64,000 nucleotides of DNA, from contig QOQV01000009.1 in assembly GCA_003327435.1 (NCBI GenBank), forward strand, positions 1 to 64,000, read 5' to 3'. Position 1 is the first letter of the stretch; every line of letters begins with the position of its first letter. The stretch is from Ignavibacteriota bacterium. GTDB lineage: Bacteria > Bacteroidota > Ignavibacteria > UBA10030 > BY39. Position numbers and translations under genes: made by a program. Below are positions 45,470-54,150 of the stretch, in pieces. The notes beneath the pieces were generated by a model that worked only from the letters and a program-made list of their open reading frames with translations, made no database searches and was not told the origin of the DNA.

Positions 45470-46623
45470 TGAGAATCTTCTTGAAACATTCGATTTTTTT
45501 TATCTTGATAATTTTGATATCCTGCCAGAGTATCCAAATCCAAAAATATATAAAAATAAAAGATTTGGATTTAATAATGTTCGGGGTTAATTTCACAAGA
45601 ACAAACTTTTATGATTCTGAAATTAACCCTCCTCTTGAAAAATTCTGGGAATACGATGCTGATGCTGGCTTCAGTAAATATTCTGCTTGCATTGCGGATA
45701 GTATTCTGTTTTTACCAACTCTTTATGGCGAGCTCCACCTGGTTAATATATACAATGGAAAAAAAATTGCCAAGCAAAAATTTGCAGGTCCTATTTCGGG
45801 TTCCATTGCTTTAGATAATAACGAAGTGTGTCTTACTTTCTCTAATTCAGATATATCATTACTGTGTTATGAACTTATAGCTGGCAAGAAAAAATGGGAT
45901 CTTAAAATTGGAGAAATTGAAACTGCCCCTCTTTTGTTTGAAAAAAAATTGTTTGTATCAACTCTTGATGGTAAACTTTTTTCGATTGATAAAAACAAAG
46001 GAATTGTAAACTGGTCGTTCTCCCCCGAAAATAAAATACCTAAACCATCTTATTCTTCACCTGCAACAAACGGACAGGTGGTGTTATATGGATGTGACGA
46101 TGGATACCTTTATGCTGTTGATTTTGACAATGGAAAATTGAAATGGAAATTTAAAACAAATGCAAGCATAAAATCTACTCCATCAATAAATGAACAGGCT
46201 GTATATTTCGGCTCAACTGATGGTAATTTTTATTGTGTGGATTTAGAAAGTGGGGAACTTCGCTGGAAACATAATTTTGAATGTCCAATTTATAACTCTC
46301 AAGCTTTGAGTGATTCTTTTATTTATGTGAACACCCAGGATGGTTTTTTGAAATGTCTGAATATAGATTCCGGGAAAGAAATTTGGAAATTTTATGCTGG
46401 CTCGCTTTTATCGTTCTCTCCTTTGTTAATTAAAAATTTTGTTATAGTTGGTTGTTACAATAAGAACATTTATTTAATTGATTTAAAAACAGGTAATTTA
46501 ATCTGGTCTTATCAGGTGAATGGAAGAATTAAAAGTTCACCAATTATGTGGAAAAAATTTTTGATAGTTATGACCGATAATCAAACCGTTTATTGTTTTA
46601 AACCTAAAAATGATAATCCATAA
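45469..46623 (+). CDS. BamB-like PQQ-type beta-propeller lipoprotein
   Basis: A 384-residue protein with a lipoprotein signal (FFILIILISCQS; Cys19 as the lipidation site) and several PQQ/quinoprotein-type blades, each with the Gly-X-X-X-Trp pattern: AGKKKWDLKIG, KNKGIVNWSFSP, NGKLKWKFKTN, SGELRWKHNF, SGKEIWKFYAG and TGNLIWSYQVNG, separated by FVSTLDGKLFSID and YFGSTDGNFYCVD. No redox centre is implied. The fold, anchoring and position recall BamB of the outer-membrane assembly machine. Its ATG overlaps the TAA of the Omp85-like gene by one base (TAATG), a strong sign of coupling. Partnership is inference. Confidence 0.8.
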   Translation: MRIFLKHSIFFILIILISCQSIQIQKYIKIKDLDLIMFGVNFTRTNFYDSEINPPLEKFWEYDADAGFSKYSACIADSILFLPTLYGELHLVNIYNGKKIAKQKFAGPISGSIALDNNEVCLTFSNSDISLLCYELIAGKKKWDLKIGEIETAPLLFEKKLFVSTLDGKLFSIDKNKGIVNWSFSPENKIPKPSYSSPATNGQVVLYGCDDGYLYAVDFDNGKLKWKFKTNASIKSTPSINEQAVYFGSTDGNFYCVDLESGELRWKHNFECPIYNSQALSDSFIYVNTQDGFLKCLNIDSGKEIWKFYAGSLLSFSPLLIKNFVIVGCYNKNIYLIDLKTGNLIWSYQVNGRIKSSPIMWKKFLIVMTDNQTVYCFKPKNDNP

Positions 46624-47368
46624 ATTAAACCTAAAAATATTTTTTGTATTAGTTCTTATTAATGTTAATTTATCTCGAGCGCAATTAACAGAATCGTATC
46701 TTTCCATTGAATCAAATATTGAAGGTGCAAAAGTATATCTGGATTCAATGAATATTGGTAAAACACCAATTTATAATTTTAAAATAAATTCTGGAAATTA
46801 TAATCTAAAAGTTGTTTATCCAGATGATAAATCCTGGAATCAGTCTCTGTATACTGAAAGCATTCAGCTAAGCCCAGGCGAAAATTTGAAAAAGTATATT
46901 GAGTTAGAATATATTTTTATTATAAATTCCACTCCAATTGATGCTAATGTATTTGTAGGTGATTCTCTAATAGGTCAAACACCTGTCGTTTATTTTACAA
47001 AATCTACAGAGTTGGTTGCAAGAATTGAAAAAGAGGATTATGAAAGTGTAATTTTCAAATTTGATAAAAATAACCATTATCAAGAAGTAATACTATTAAA
47101 GAAGGAATCTAAAGTTTTGAATAAAAGCAACCTTAAAGTCACACATCTCAGTACTGAAGTCTATATAGCAGGTGGAAGTGCTATAATATTCGGTTCAGCA
47201 GCTGCATTGTTAAAAGTAAAAGCAGATGAACATTATAAAAAATACAGAAGTACTGGTGACAGAAGCGAGTTAACGCATGTTAGAAAATTTGATAAATTAT
47301 CAGGAATTTCCTTATTTTTATGTGAAATTAGCAATATTTTGCTTGTTTATTTGCTTTTGTTAAGGTAA
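46610..47368 (+). CDS. PEGA-repeat envelope protein with C-terminal hydrophobic segments
   Basis: A 252-residue product with a signal peptide or anchor (LKIFFVLVLINVNLSRAQ), then two PEGA-type repeats: SIESNIEGAKVYLDSMNIGK (about 29-48) and NSTPIDANVFVGDSLIGQTP (about 105-124). PEGA domains are beta-sandwich modules found in surface and peptidoglycan-associated proteins. The C-terminal part has hydrophobic stretches near 184-200 (VYIAGGSAIIFGSAAAL) and 236-252 (ISLFLCEISNILLVYLLLL), perhaps membrane segments. It overlaps the BamB-like gene by 14 bases. Function unknown. Confidence 0.7.
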   Translation: MIIHKLNLKIFFVLVLINVNLSRAQLTESYLSIESNIEGAKVYLDSMNIGKTPIYNFKINSGNYNLKVVYPDDKSWNQSLYTESIQLSPGENLKKYIELEYIFIINSTPIDANVFVGDSLIGQTPVVYFTKSTELVARIEKEDYESVIFKFDKNNHYQEVILLKKESKVLNKSNLKVTHLSTEVYIAGGSAIIFGSAAALLKVKADEHYKKYRSTGDRSELTHVRKFDKLSGISLFLCEISNILLVYLLLLR

Positions 47369-47389
47369 TTTGTTTAAATTTAAACAAAT
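47368..47389. repeat. Perfect 22-base palindrome downstream of the PEGA gene
   Basis: The two 11-base arms ATTTGTTTAAA / TTTAAACAAAT abut with no loop, beginning at the last base of the PEGA stop codon. The absence of a loop makes it a poor terminator hairpin; as duplex DNA it could be an operator. The next gene starts 32 bases downstream. Confidence 0.5.
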
Positions 47390-47420
47390 ATGTTTGAAAT
47401 AATTTTGCAGGAAAATACAA

Positions 47421-49817
47421 ATGGAAGATAATGGGAGTTTCAAAATAACCGATGAATTAAAAAAGCGTGCAGAAGAATTAGCTAAAAAAGTTGAAGCTGA
47501 TGAAATTCTTCGTATCGAAGAGTTGATAAAAAAAGCTGAAGAGTTTGCCTCAATGCGAAATCGAGATTTCTGGGAAAAGTGCGAAGCAAAATTAAAATTA
47601 GCCGAGCAGATTTTTCAGCAATCAAAGCAGGATTTAATTGAGCGCGAAAGAGAGATTGAACAGATTCTAAAAGAAGAGAGAGTTAAGAAATTAGATGCAT
47701 ATAAAAAACAGCTTGAAGAGAAAAAATTGAGAGAGGAAGAAGAACGCAGACGACTCGAAGAAGAAAAGCGCCGGCAGGAAGAAGAACAACAACGCAGATT
47801 AGAAGAAGAAAGAAGATTAAAAGAAGAATTACAACGCAAACGAGAAGAAGAAGAGAGATTACGCAGAGAAGAGGAGGAACGTAGAAAGAAAGAAGAGATT
47901 GAATTGAAAGTTCAAACCCTTTTAACACAGGCAAGGGAATATTTTGAAAATAATAATTATGAAGCTGCATTGATTGAAGTTGCAAAGGCACTTGTGCATA
48001 ATCCTGAACATCCTGAAGCTATAGAATTAAAACAAAGCATTAAACAAGCACAAACTGCTACTACTCAAGTTACAGAACAGGAGGAAAAGGAAAAAGCCGT
48101 CGAAACTGTCGAATTTGATAAGATTGAAACCATACCTGAAACTAAACCCATTGCACCAGCTTCTCCAGTAAAGAAGAGAAAAAAATATCCAATCGTTGCT
48201 ATAGCTGTTGCAATTATTGCATTAATAGCAATTGCTTTATATCAATATTTACCACGAATCTTTTATCAGTCACCATCAATTGCAGTTTTACCTTTTAAAA
48301 GTGAAACAGGAACTCTTGAGGAAGATGTTCTTGGTCGAGGTATTTCTGAGGATATTGTAAATCGACTTTATTATATCAAGGATTTGAAAATAATGGGATA
48401 CAAATCTGCGCTTTTTATTTCAAACTCATATTCAAATCCCGAAAATCTGGTTTATCAAACAGGATTTGGTAAAATTTTAGAAGGGAGAATTAAACAGACA
48501 GATAACCAAATTTCAGTTAAAATAATTTTGAAAGATACAGCCGGAAATAATATTGAGAAAGAAATTTTAGAAAATAAGGAAAAACTATTTGAATTACCCT
48601 CTGTGGTATGTAAAGAAATAGTCAATATGTTAAATATAGACAAAGAGAATGTTAATGAAACGGCTTTTAGAATCTCAACTTCGGATAATTCAGCATATTT
48701 GATGTATTTGCGTGGTCTTGAGATGATGCATCGCCAAACTGAAGCGAGTTTGAATAATGCTCAACAACTTTTTGATTATGCAACATCGTTAGATGACAGT
48801 TTTGTCGAATCTTTTGCAATGAGTGGATATGCTTCGCTTTTGAAAAATGTATATTATTATCGTTCAAATAAAGATTTTAGCAAAGCCAGCGATATGTTGG
48901 AGAGAGCAGATATTAAAATGCTCAATCCACTCTTTGTAAAACCCAAAATTATGTTACTTAACATCTATAAGAAAGATTTTTCAAGTGCCATAAACATTCA
49001 TAACAAACTTGAATCAACTTTTTATAAAAATGCTGAAATTTATAAATGCGATGGTATATTAAAACTTTTTACCGGCAATTATGAGAATGCTACAGATGTT
49101 TTAATACTTGCAAAAGAATTAGACCCATATGATTTTGAGCTTCTAAGGCTAATTTCAAAAGCTTATCAATTAAATAAAGAATACAAATCAGCTTACTCAC
49201 TATATAATCAGTATAGTGCATTTTTTGATGATACTTCGTCAGCAGTGATGAATGATCTATCCAATATAATTTTAAATGATCCTGAATTAATGGTTAAATA
49301 CTCTAATAGATTAATTGGTATATTAGAAAAAAGGATTGAGCGCAATCCAAAGGATTGTAGAGATCGATATAAACTTGCTCGTATTTATCAGGTGAATGGT
49401 AAATATTCAGATGCTGAACCTATATTGATCAAAGCACTTGATCTTAATGAAGGAGAATACTTAACTAAGCCGAATAATCCAGAAGTCTTAATATACAGAG
49501 CTTTGATTAACACTCGACTTGGGAGATTTAATGATGCTGTAAAAAACGCACAGGCTGCACTTCAGATGGCTAATGATGATTATAGAATCTATTATAAAGC
49601 TGCACAGATGTACGCAATTCAGGCAAAGGGTAACGATACATTATATTACGATAAGAAAACAAAGCGACCTATCTTGAAAGAGTTTATAAAATCTATTGAA
49701 TTATTACAACAAGGTGTAGAAAAATATTTTGATATTGATGAGATACTTGATGTAGATTTTTATAATTTGCGCCGTACAGTAGAATTCCAAGAAGCAATCA
49801 AACTAAAGGGCAAATAA
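47421..49817 (+). CDS. Membrane-anchored charged-helix/TPR protein with TolB/FlgO-like domain
   Basis: A 798-residue protein. Residues about 60-165 form a very long charged helix rich in Glu, Lys and Arg (EEEERRRLEEEKRRQEEE). A TPR-like pair follows at about 168-205 (AREYFENNNYEAALIEVAKA), then a linker and one transmembrane helix at about 256-274 (YPIVAIAVAIIALIAIALY). The part after the helix begins SIAVLPFKSETG (286-297), with GISEDIVNRL, a signature of the TolB N-terminal/FlgO-like domain that is often fused to adenylate cyclases or kinases; here no such catalytic domain is present. About 425-790 are TPRs. With one helix, the charged helix should be cytoplasmic and the TPRs periplasmic. 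It is a paralogue in layout of the next gene. Confidence 0.78.
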   Translation: MEDNGSFKITDELKKRAEELAKKVEADEILRIEELIKKAEEFASMRNRDFWEKCEAKLKLAEQIFQQSKQDLIEREREIEQILKEERVKKLDAYKKQLEEKKLREEEERRRLEEEKRRQEEEQQRRLEEERRLKEELQRKREEEERLRREEEERRKKEEIELKVQTLLTQAREYFENNNYEAALIEVAKALVHNPEHPEAIELKQSIKQAQTATTQVTEQEEKEKAVETVEFDKIETIPETKPIAPASPVKKRKKYPIVAIAVAIIALIAIALYQYLPRIFYQSPSIAVLPFKSETGTLEEDVLGRGISEDIVNRLYYIKDLKIMGYKSALFISNSYSNPENLVYQTGFGKILEGRIKQTDNQISVKIILKDTAGNNIEKEILENKEKLFELPSVVCKEIVNMLNIDKENVNETAFRISTSDNSAYLMYLRGLEMMHRQTEASLNNAQQLFDYATSLDDSFVESFAMSGYASLLKNVYYYRSNKDFSKASDMLERADIKMLNPLFVKPKIMLLNIYKKDFSSAINIHNKLESTFYKNAEIYKCDGILKLFTGNYENATDVLILAKELDPYDFELLRLISKAYQLNKEYKSAYSLYNQYSAFFDDTSSAVMNDLSNIILNDPELMVKYSNRLIGILEKRIERNPKDCRDRYKLARIYQVNGKYSDAEPILIKALDLNEGEYLTKPNNPEVLIYRALINTRLGRFNDAVKNAQAALQMANDDYRIYYKAAQMYAIQAKGNDTLYYDKKTKRPILKEFIKSIELLQQGVEKYFDIDEILDVDFYNLRRTVEFQEAIKLKGK

Positions 49818-49820
49818 ATT

Positions 49821-51104
49821 ATGGATGAGAAAAAAGAATTATCCAAAGAAGAAAAAAGAGAAATAGCCAGAGAAAAATTATTAACTGCAGATAAATTATT
49901 CAAAGCTGGTGAATATAAAAAAGCTCTGGAAACTGTTGAAGATGCATTGGATGTAGATCCTGAAAATTTTTATGCCCTTGCATATAAAGATAGAATTTTG
50001 AATGTGCTCGAGTCAGAACAGAGTGTTGAACAACCAGTTAAAGAGAAGGCAGAAAGTAAAGAGGATGTGAAGCAGAAAACACAACAGGAAGCTTTGAGGA
50101 AATTGAAAGAACAGCAATTAAAAGAAGCTGAAGAGAGAAAAAAGAGAGAAGAAGAAGCGCGTAGAATTGCTGAAGAAGAGTTGCGTAGGCGAGCCGCTGA
50201 ATTAGAGATGCTCAGAAAAGCAGAAGAAGAACAAAAAAGGTTAAAAGCAATAGAAGAAGAAAAAAAGAAAAAGGAAGAAGAGCTTCGTAAAAAACGTGAA
50301 GCAGAAGAGCAAGCAAAACTTTTAGAAGCAGAACGCGCTCGAAAACGTCAACTTGAGGAACAGGAAAGAAAACGCAAAGAAGAAGAAGCAAGAAAGAAAG
50401 CCGAGGAACTCGAACGTAAAAAACGAGAAGAAGCAGAAAGAAGACGCAGGGAGGAAGAAGAAATGCGTCGTAAGGCTGAAGAAGCTAAAAGAAAAGCTGA
50501 AGAAGAACTTAGAAAAAAACTTGAAGAGGAAAAGAGAAAAAAACAGGAAGAAGAGTATCTAAAGTCAGAAGAGACGAAGGCAATCTCGAGAGTTAGAGAA
50601 GCAAAAATTCAGGAATTTCTTGAACAGGCTGGTATTTTTATTAAGGAAAACAAATTTAAAGAAGCAGTGATCGAAATTGCAAAAGTCCTTTTGATTGATC
50701 CCAAAAACTCTGATGCTCTCAAGCTCGAAGAAACATTTCAGCAAGAGCAAATGAAACAAATAGAAGAAGAATTTGAAGTGAAAAAGAAAATCCCCAGAGA
50801 TATGATTATAGAATCTTATAAACGTACATTAAAAGAAGCATGGATCGATGGAACTTTAAGTGTAGAAGAGGTTACCCAGATTGAAATGAGGAAGAGAGAA
50901 TTGGATATTTCGGAAATTGAACACAAAGATCTCGAAAGAGAAATTCAGCTTGATTGTTATGAGCAGAATTTAAGAGAATTTTGGAAGGATGGCGCTATAA
51001 CACCTGAGGAGCAGGATTGGTTGGATATTTTAAGAGAAGAATTGAGAATAACTCCAGAAGAACATCTCGAAATTGAAAGAAAAGTCAGAAAAGAAGTAAC
51101 ATAG
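49821..51104 (+). CDS. Cytoplasmic charged-helix/TPR protein with duplicated C-terminal motif
   Basis: A 427-residue protein with no signal peptide or membrane helix. A TPR-like pair lies at about 18-58 (ADKLFKAGEYKKALETVEDA), a charged Glu/Lys/Arg helix at about 95-250, and a second TPR-like pair at about 265-303 (LEQAGIFIKENKFKEAVIEI). The end is a clear internal duplication with a period of 47 residues: 332-376 (YKRTLKEAWIDGTLSVEE...) and 379-423 (YEQNLREFWKDGAITPEE...). Both copies keep Y, L(K/R)E, W, DG, EE, L.I and ER residues. The TPR after the charged helix closely resembles that of the upstream membrane protein. I do not recognise a family for the repeat. The gap to the previous gene is 3 bases. 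Confidence 0.75.
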   Translation: MDEKKELSKEEKREIAREKLLTADKLFKAGEYKKALETVEDALDVDPENFYALAYKDRILNVLESEQSVEQPVKEKAESKEDVKQKTQQEALRKLKEQQLKEAEERKKREEEARRIAEEELRRRAAELEMLRKAEEEQKRLKAIEEEKKKKEEELRKKREAEEQAKLLEAERARKRQLEEQERKRKEEEARKKAEELERKKREEAERRRREEEEMRRKAEEAKRKAEEELRKKLEEEKRKKQEEEYLKSEETKAISRVREAKIQEFLEQAGIFIKENKFKEAVIEIAKVLLIDPKNSDALKLEETFQQEQMKQIEEEFEVKKKIPRDMIIESYKRTLKEAWIDGTLSVEEVTQIEMRKRELDISEIEHKDLEREIQLDCYEQNLREFWKDGAITPEEQDWLDILREELRITPEEHLEIERKVRKEVT

Positions 51105-51143
51105 AAAATATTTTCCTAAATGTAAAATATGCAAGGAGGAATT

Positions 51144-53528
51144 ATGAAAAAAAATATCATAGTTTTATTATTTGTAACCATTACATTTACATATTCACAG
51201 GAAAATTCACTTTTTAATGTTTTTCAACCAACATTTGTAAAATCTATGTTTACCGCAGGTGTTGATGGTGTTTCAGGTATTGCAATAAATCCTGCTGCTG
51301 CAGGACTTCAACAGGAAGCCGGAATTTTTTTAAATACGACTTTTCACAAAAGCAAGTTTAAAGAGAATTCTATATACTTAAATACAAAATTTTTTAATTT
51401 TGGTTTAGGAATAAACTTTAGAAACTCAACCGACACTTCCTCTAAAAATACTTTATATGCAATTGGTTATAATCTGGGCATAGGTAATGAAAGGTTTGCT
51501 TTTGGTATAGGATTAGATAATGTGTGGCAGAATAGGTCTTTCTCAAGCGTAAAATCATTTTATAGTTTTGGATTTGTAGCGCGCCCAATCAGGTATCTTT
51601 CATTAAGTTATTCGCTCCTCAATGCTGGATGGAAAAATGTTGCTGGTAGAGATATAAAAGCAACCAATATTTTCGGAATTGGTGTTAGACCACTTGGCAC
51701 CAATCAGTTCACACTCTATTTCGACTATGAATATGACACAAACCTTAAACTTAAGGAAACGCCATATAAATATGGTGCTGAGCTAAAAATTGCCCGGGGA
51801 TTATTCATTTATGGTAGTTTTTATGACATGAGAAATTCTAATGGGAAAAATTATAATTTGGGTATGCGCTTTGATTTTCCACACATCGGTATTGGATTTA
51901 ACAGCGTTTTGAATGATGAAAAAAAGAGCATCGGACACAATCTTTCTCTATACATAAATCGGGCAATGAAACCAAGTTTGGTTCGAGGGAAAACAAAAAT
52001 AGCAGAAATAACTATTGAAGGTAATTACAATGATTTTAGTGAACCTGGGGGCATATTCTCAAAACCAACAAAAGGTTTGCAGGCTTTAATTGAAGAGATT
52101 GATAACGCAGCTAATGATGATGATATCGGTGGCGTGCTTTTAAATATAAAAAGCTTTACAACTCCTTATTCAATATTCGGAATGAATTCTGGTCTTGAAG
52201 AGTTATCTTCTGCAATTCAAAGAGTGAAAGTAAAAGGTAAACCTGTAGTTGCTTTTATAGAATCTGTTGGGAATTTACATGAAATTTATCTTGCTGTTTG
52301 TGCTGATAAAGTTATACTACCTCAATATGGAATGTTGATTGGATATGGTATATCGTATAATAATCTTAAACTCAAATATGCTCTTAAAAAAATAGGGATT
52401 GATTTGAGGACATATACTGCCGGAAAATATAAATCCTCACTTAATGATTTATCTGATACTTTGTCAACTGTAAAAATTGAAGAATTAAACTCGTTAATTG
52501 ATGACTTATATGATAAAATGGTTGAACATATCAAATCTCATAGAAAAGTAAGTGATAATATTATAGATTCGTTATCTGGAATAATATATCCAGAACAAGC
52601 ACAAAGTGCAGGTGTAATTGATATTATTGGTTGGTATGAAGATGCAAAAAAAGAAGTTTATAAATTGGTTAAAAACAGAGAGGTTGAGAAAGCAGAAGAT
52701 GTTCGTACTTTTAAACTTGCAAGCAGGAGATATTGGAACGAATATTGGAATTCTCCTGACAAGATTGCAGTAATTGGAATCTATGGAACGATTGTACAGG
52801 GGGAGAGTCAACCACCCAGTCCAGTTCCAATTCCTTTTTTATCATCACCAAGGTCAACTGGATCAGAAACTGTAATAAGGCAACTTGAGAGAGCTGTGAA
52901 AGATCCAAATGTTAAAGCTATTATTTTGCGTGTCGATAGTCCAGGTGGAGATGGAATTGCTTCAGATGATATTTATCGTGCAGTTGTGAAAGCTCGTGAG
53001 AAAAAAACTGTAATTGTCTCGATGGGAAGCTTGGCAGCATCAGGTGGTTATTATGTTTCATCCCATGGTGCCAAAGTTTTTGCAAATCATACAACGCTTA
53101 CAGGGAGTATCGGTGTAATATCTCAGGTTCCATTCCTTTATGAGCTGTTTCAGAAGTATGATGTTTACACAAAAAGTTTCAATCGTGGTAGTTTTAGCGA
53201 ATATTTTAACATTTACGCTGAACCCAAACCTGAAGCAGAAAAAATGCTGAACGATGCACTTAATACATTTTATGATGGTTTTATAAAAAGAATTGCAGAA
53301 GGTAGAAAATTAACTGAAGAGGAAGTCAGATTGGTTGCGCAGGGAAGAATCTGGACAGGTAAACAGGCGAAAGAGCGAAAACTGATTGATGAAATCGGAT
53401 CACTTTCTGATGCAATTCAATATGCAAAACAAATATGTAATTTAGGGGTGGATACAAAAATTGAATTTTATAGTGTTCCCGCCCAAACATTTGGTATTGG
53501 ATCAATAATGTCTGTTTTGATTAAATGA
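51144..53528 (+). CDS. SppA-type serine protease with N-terminal outer-membrane barrel-like region
   Basis: I start at ATG 51144, preceded by AAGGAGG (51133-51139); it opens a signal peptide (KNIIVLLFVTITFTYSQ). Residues about 25-275 look like a PorV/UPF0164-type outer-membrane barrel: the GVSGIAINPAAAGLQQ motif, then repeated strands (YAIGYNLGIGNERFAFGIG, FGFVARPIRYLSLSY, TNIFGIGVRPLGTNQFTLYF). Residues about 285-790 are a double S49 protease of the 67K SppA type. The lysine of the dyad is probably Lys430 (GKYKSSL) and the serine Ser633 (AASGGYYVS). This 794-residue architecture is a fusion of barrel and protease. Ordinary SppA is inner-membrane anchored, so location here is uncertain. It ends the 37540-53528 run at a shared terminator. 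Confidence 0.85.
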   Translation: MKKNIIVLLFVTITFTYSQENSLFNVFQPTFVKSMFTAGVDGVSGIAINPAAAGLQQEAGIFLNTTFHKSKFKENSIYLNTKFFNFGLGINFRNSTDTSSKNTLYAIGYNLGIGNERFAFGIGLDNVWQNRSFSSVKSFYSFGFVARPIRYLSLSYSLLNAGWKNVAGRDIKATNIFGIGVRPLGTNQFTLYFDYEYDTNLKLKETPYKYGAELKIARGLFIYGSFYDMRNSNGKNYNLGMRFDFPHIGIGFNSVLNDEKKSIGHNLSLYINRAMKPSLVRGKTKIAEITIEGNYNDFSEPGGIFSKPTKGLQALIEEIDNAANDDDIGGVLLNIKSFTTPYSIFGMNSGLEELSSAIQRVKVKGKPVVAFIESVGNLHEIYLAVCADKVILPQYGMLIGYGISYNNLKLKYALKKIGIDLRTYTAGKYKSSLNDLSDTLSTVKIEELNSLIDDLYDKMVEHIKSHRKVSDNIIDSLSGIIYPEQAQSAGVIDIIGWYEDAKKEVYKLVKNREVEKAEDVRTFKLASRRYWNEYWNSPDKIAVIGIYGTIVQGESQPPSPVPIPFLSSPRSTGSETVIRQLERAVKDPNVKAIILRVDSPGGDGIASDDIYRAVVKAREKKTVIVSMGSLAASGGYYVSSHGAKVFANHTTLTGSIGVISQVPFLYELFQKYDVYTKSFNRGSFSEYFNIYAEPKPEAEKMLNDALNTFYDGFIKRIAEGRKLTEEEVRLVAQGRIWTGKQAKERKLIDEIGSLSDAIQYAKQICNLGVDTKIEFYSVPAQTFGIGSIMSVLIK

Positions 53529-53553
53529 GAATGTTCAGCTAAACATCTCATTT
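53523..53553. terminator. Shared terminator between convergent sppA-like and gmhA genes
   Basis: AAATGAGAATGTT (53523-53535) pairs with AACATCTCATTT (53542-53553) with one bulged A and a 6-base loop, followed by T-rich sequence. The plus-strand TGA lies in the left arm and the minus-strand stop overlaps the base of the loop, so both transcripts end inside one hairpin. Confidence 0.65.
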
Positions 53554-54137
53554 TCTATTATTCCGCAAATTATGTGGGCTACAGTTATATGCCCTTCCTG
53601 AATTCTTTGAGTATCGTCAGCAGGAATGATGATTGGAATGTCTACAAGGTTCTTGGAAACTCCTCCATCTTTGCCGAGGAGTCCAATCACTTTCATCTGT
53701 TTATTCTTCGCTTGTTGAATTGCTCTATTAACATTTTCTGAATTGCCGCTTGTTGAAATTGCGATCAGGATATCGCCTTCATTTCCAAGAGCTTCAACCT
53801 GTCGTGAGAAGATATTTTCAAACCCGATGTCGTTACCTCCCGCTGTGAGTATTGAGGTATCTGTTGTGAGCGCTATAGCTGCAACAGGTGGGCGGTTCGG
53901 CTTGGTCATACGGATAACTAATTCAGCAGCAATATGTTGTGAATCGGCAGCGCTTCCACCATTTCCACAAATCAGTATTTTTTTGTGATTGTTTAACGCA
54001 TTAAAAATTAAATCCACAGCTTTTATTATACTTGAGGCACAAGCCTCAAACATTTTTTTCTTTGTTGCAGCGCTATCTTCAAGCTGATCCTGTATATATT
54101 TTTGTCTGTGTAGTAAAGTCAAAGGTAAATGTGCCAT
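53535..54137 (-). CDS. gmhA: Phosphoheptose isomerase (sedoheptulose-7-phosphate isomerase)
   Basis: GmhA converts sedoheptulose-7-phosphate to glycero-manno-heptose-7-phosphate, the first step to ADP-heptose for LPS. The 200-residue SIS-domain protein has [20 protein letters not shown] (about 53-72), [40 protein letters not shown] and the C-terminal [17 protein letters not shown], with zinc- or substrate-binding His residues. It agrees with the heptosyltransferase-like gene at 15369. It starts 13 bases after the alaS stop on the same strand. Confidence 0.92.
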   Translation of the reverse strand: MAHLPLTLLHRQKYIQDQLEDSAATKKKMFEACASSIIKAVDLIFNALNNHKKILICGNGGSAADSQHIAAELVIRMTKPNRPPVAAIALTTDTSILTAGGNDIGFENIFSRQVEALGNEGDILIAISTSGNSENVNRAIQQAKNKQMKVIGLLGKDGGVSKNLVDIPIIIPADDTQRIQEGHITVAHIICGIIENEMFS

Positions 54138-54150
54138 ATTGCTTTCCTTT

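Noticed and set aside
47615-47991. Two antisense ORFs rich in Ser, Arg and Leu
   Set aside because: They mirror the Glu/Lys/Arg-rich charged helix of the plus-strand gene; biased codons leave the opposite frames open.
47421-49817. TolB-like domain read as part of an adenylate cyclase
   Set aside because: This domain is often fused to cyclases, but no cyclase metal-binding or substrate residues occur in the protein.
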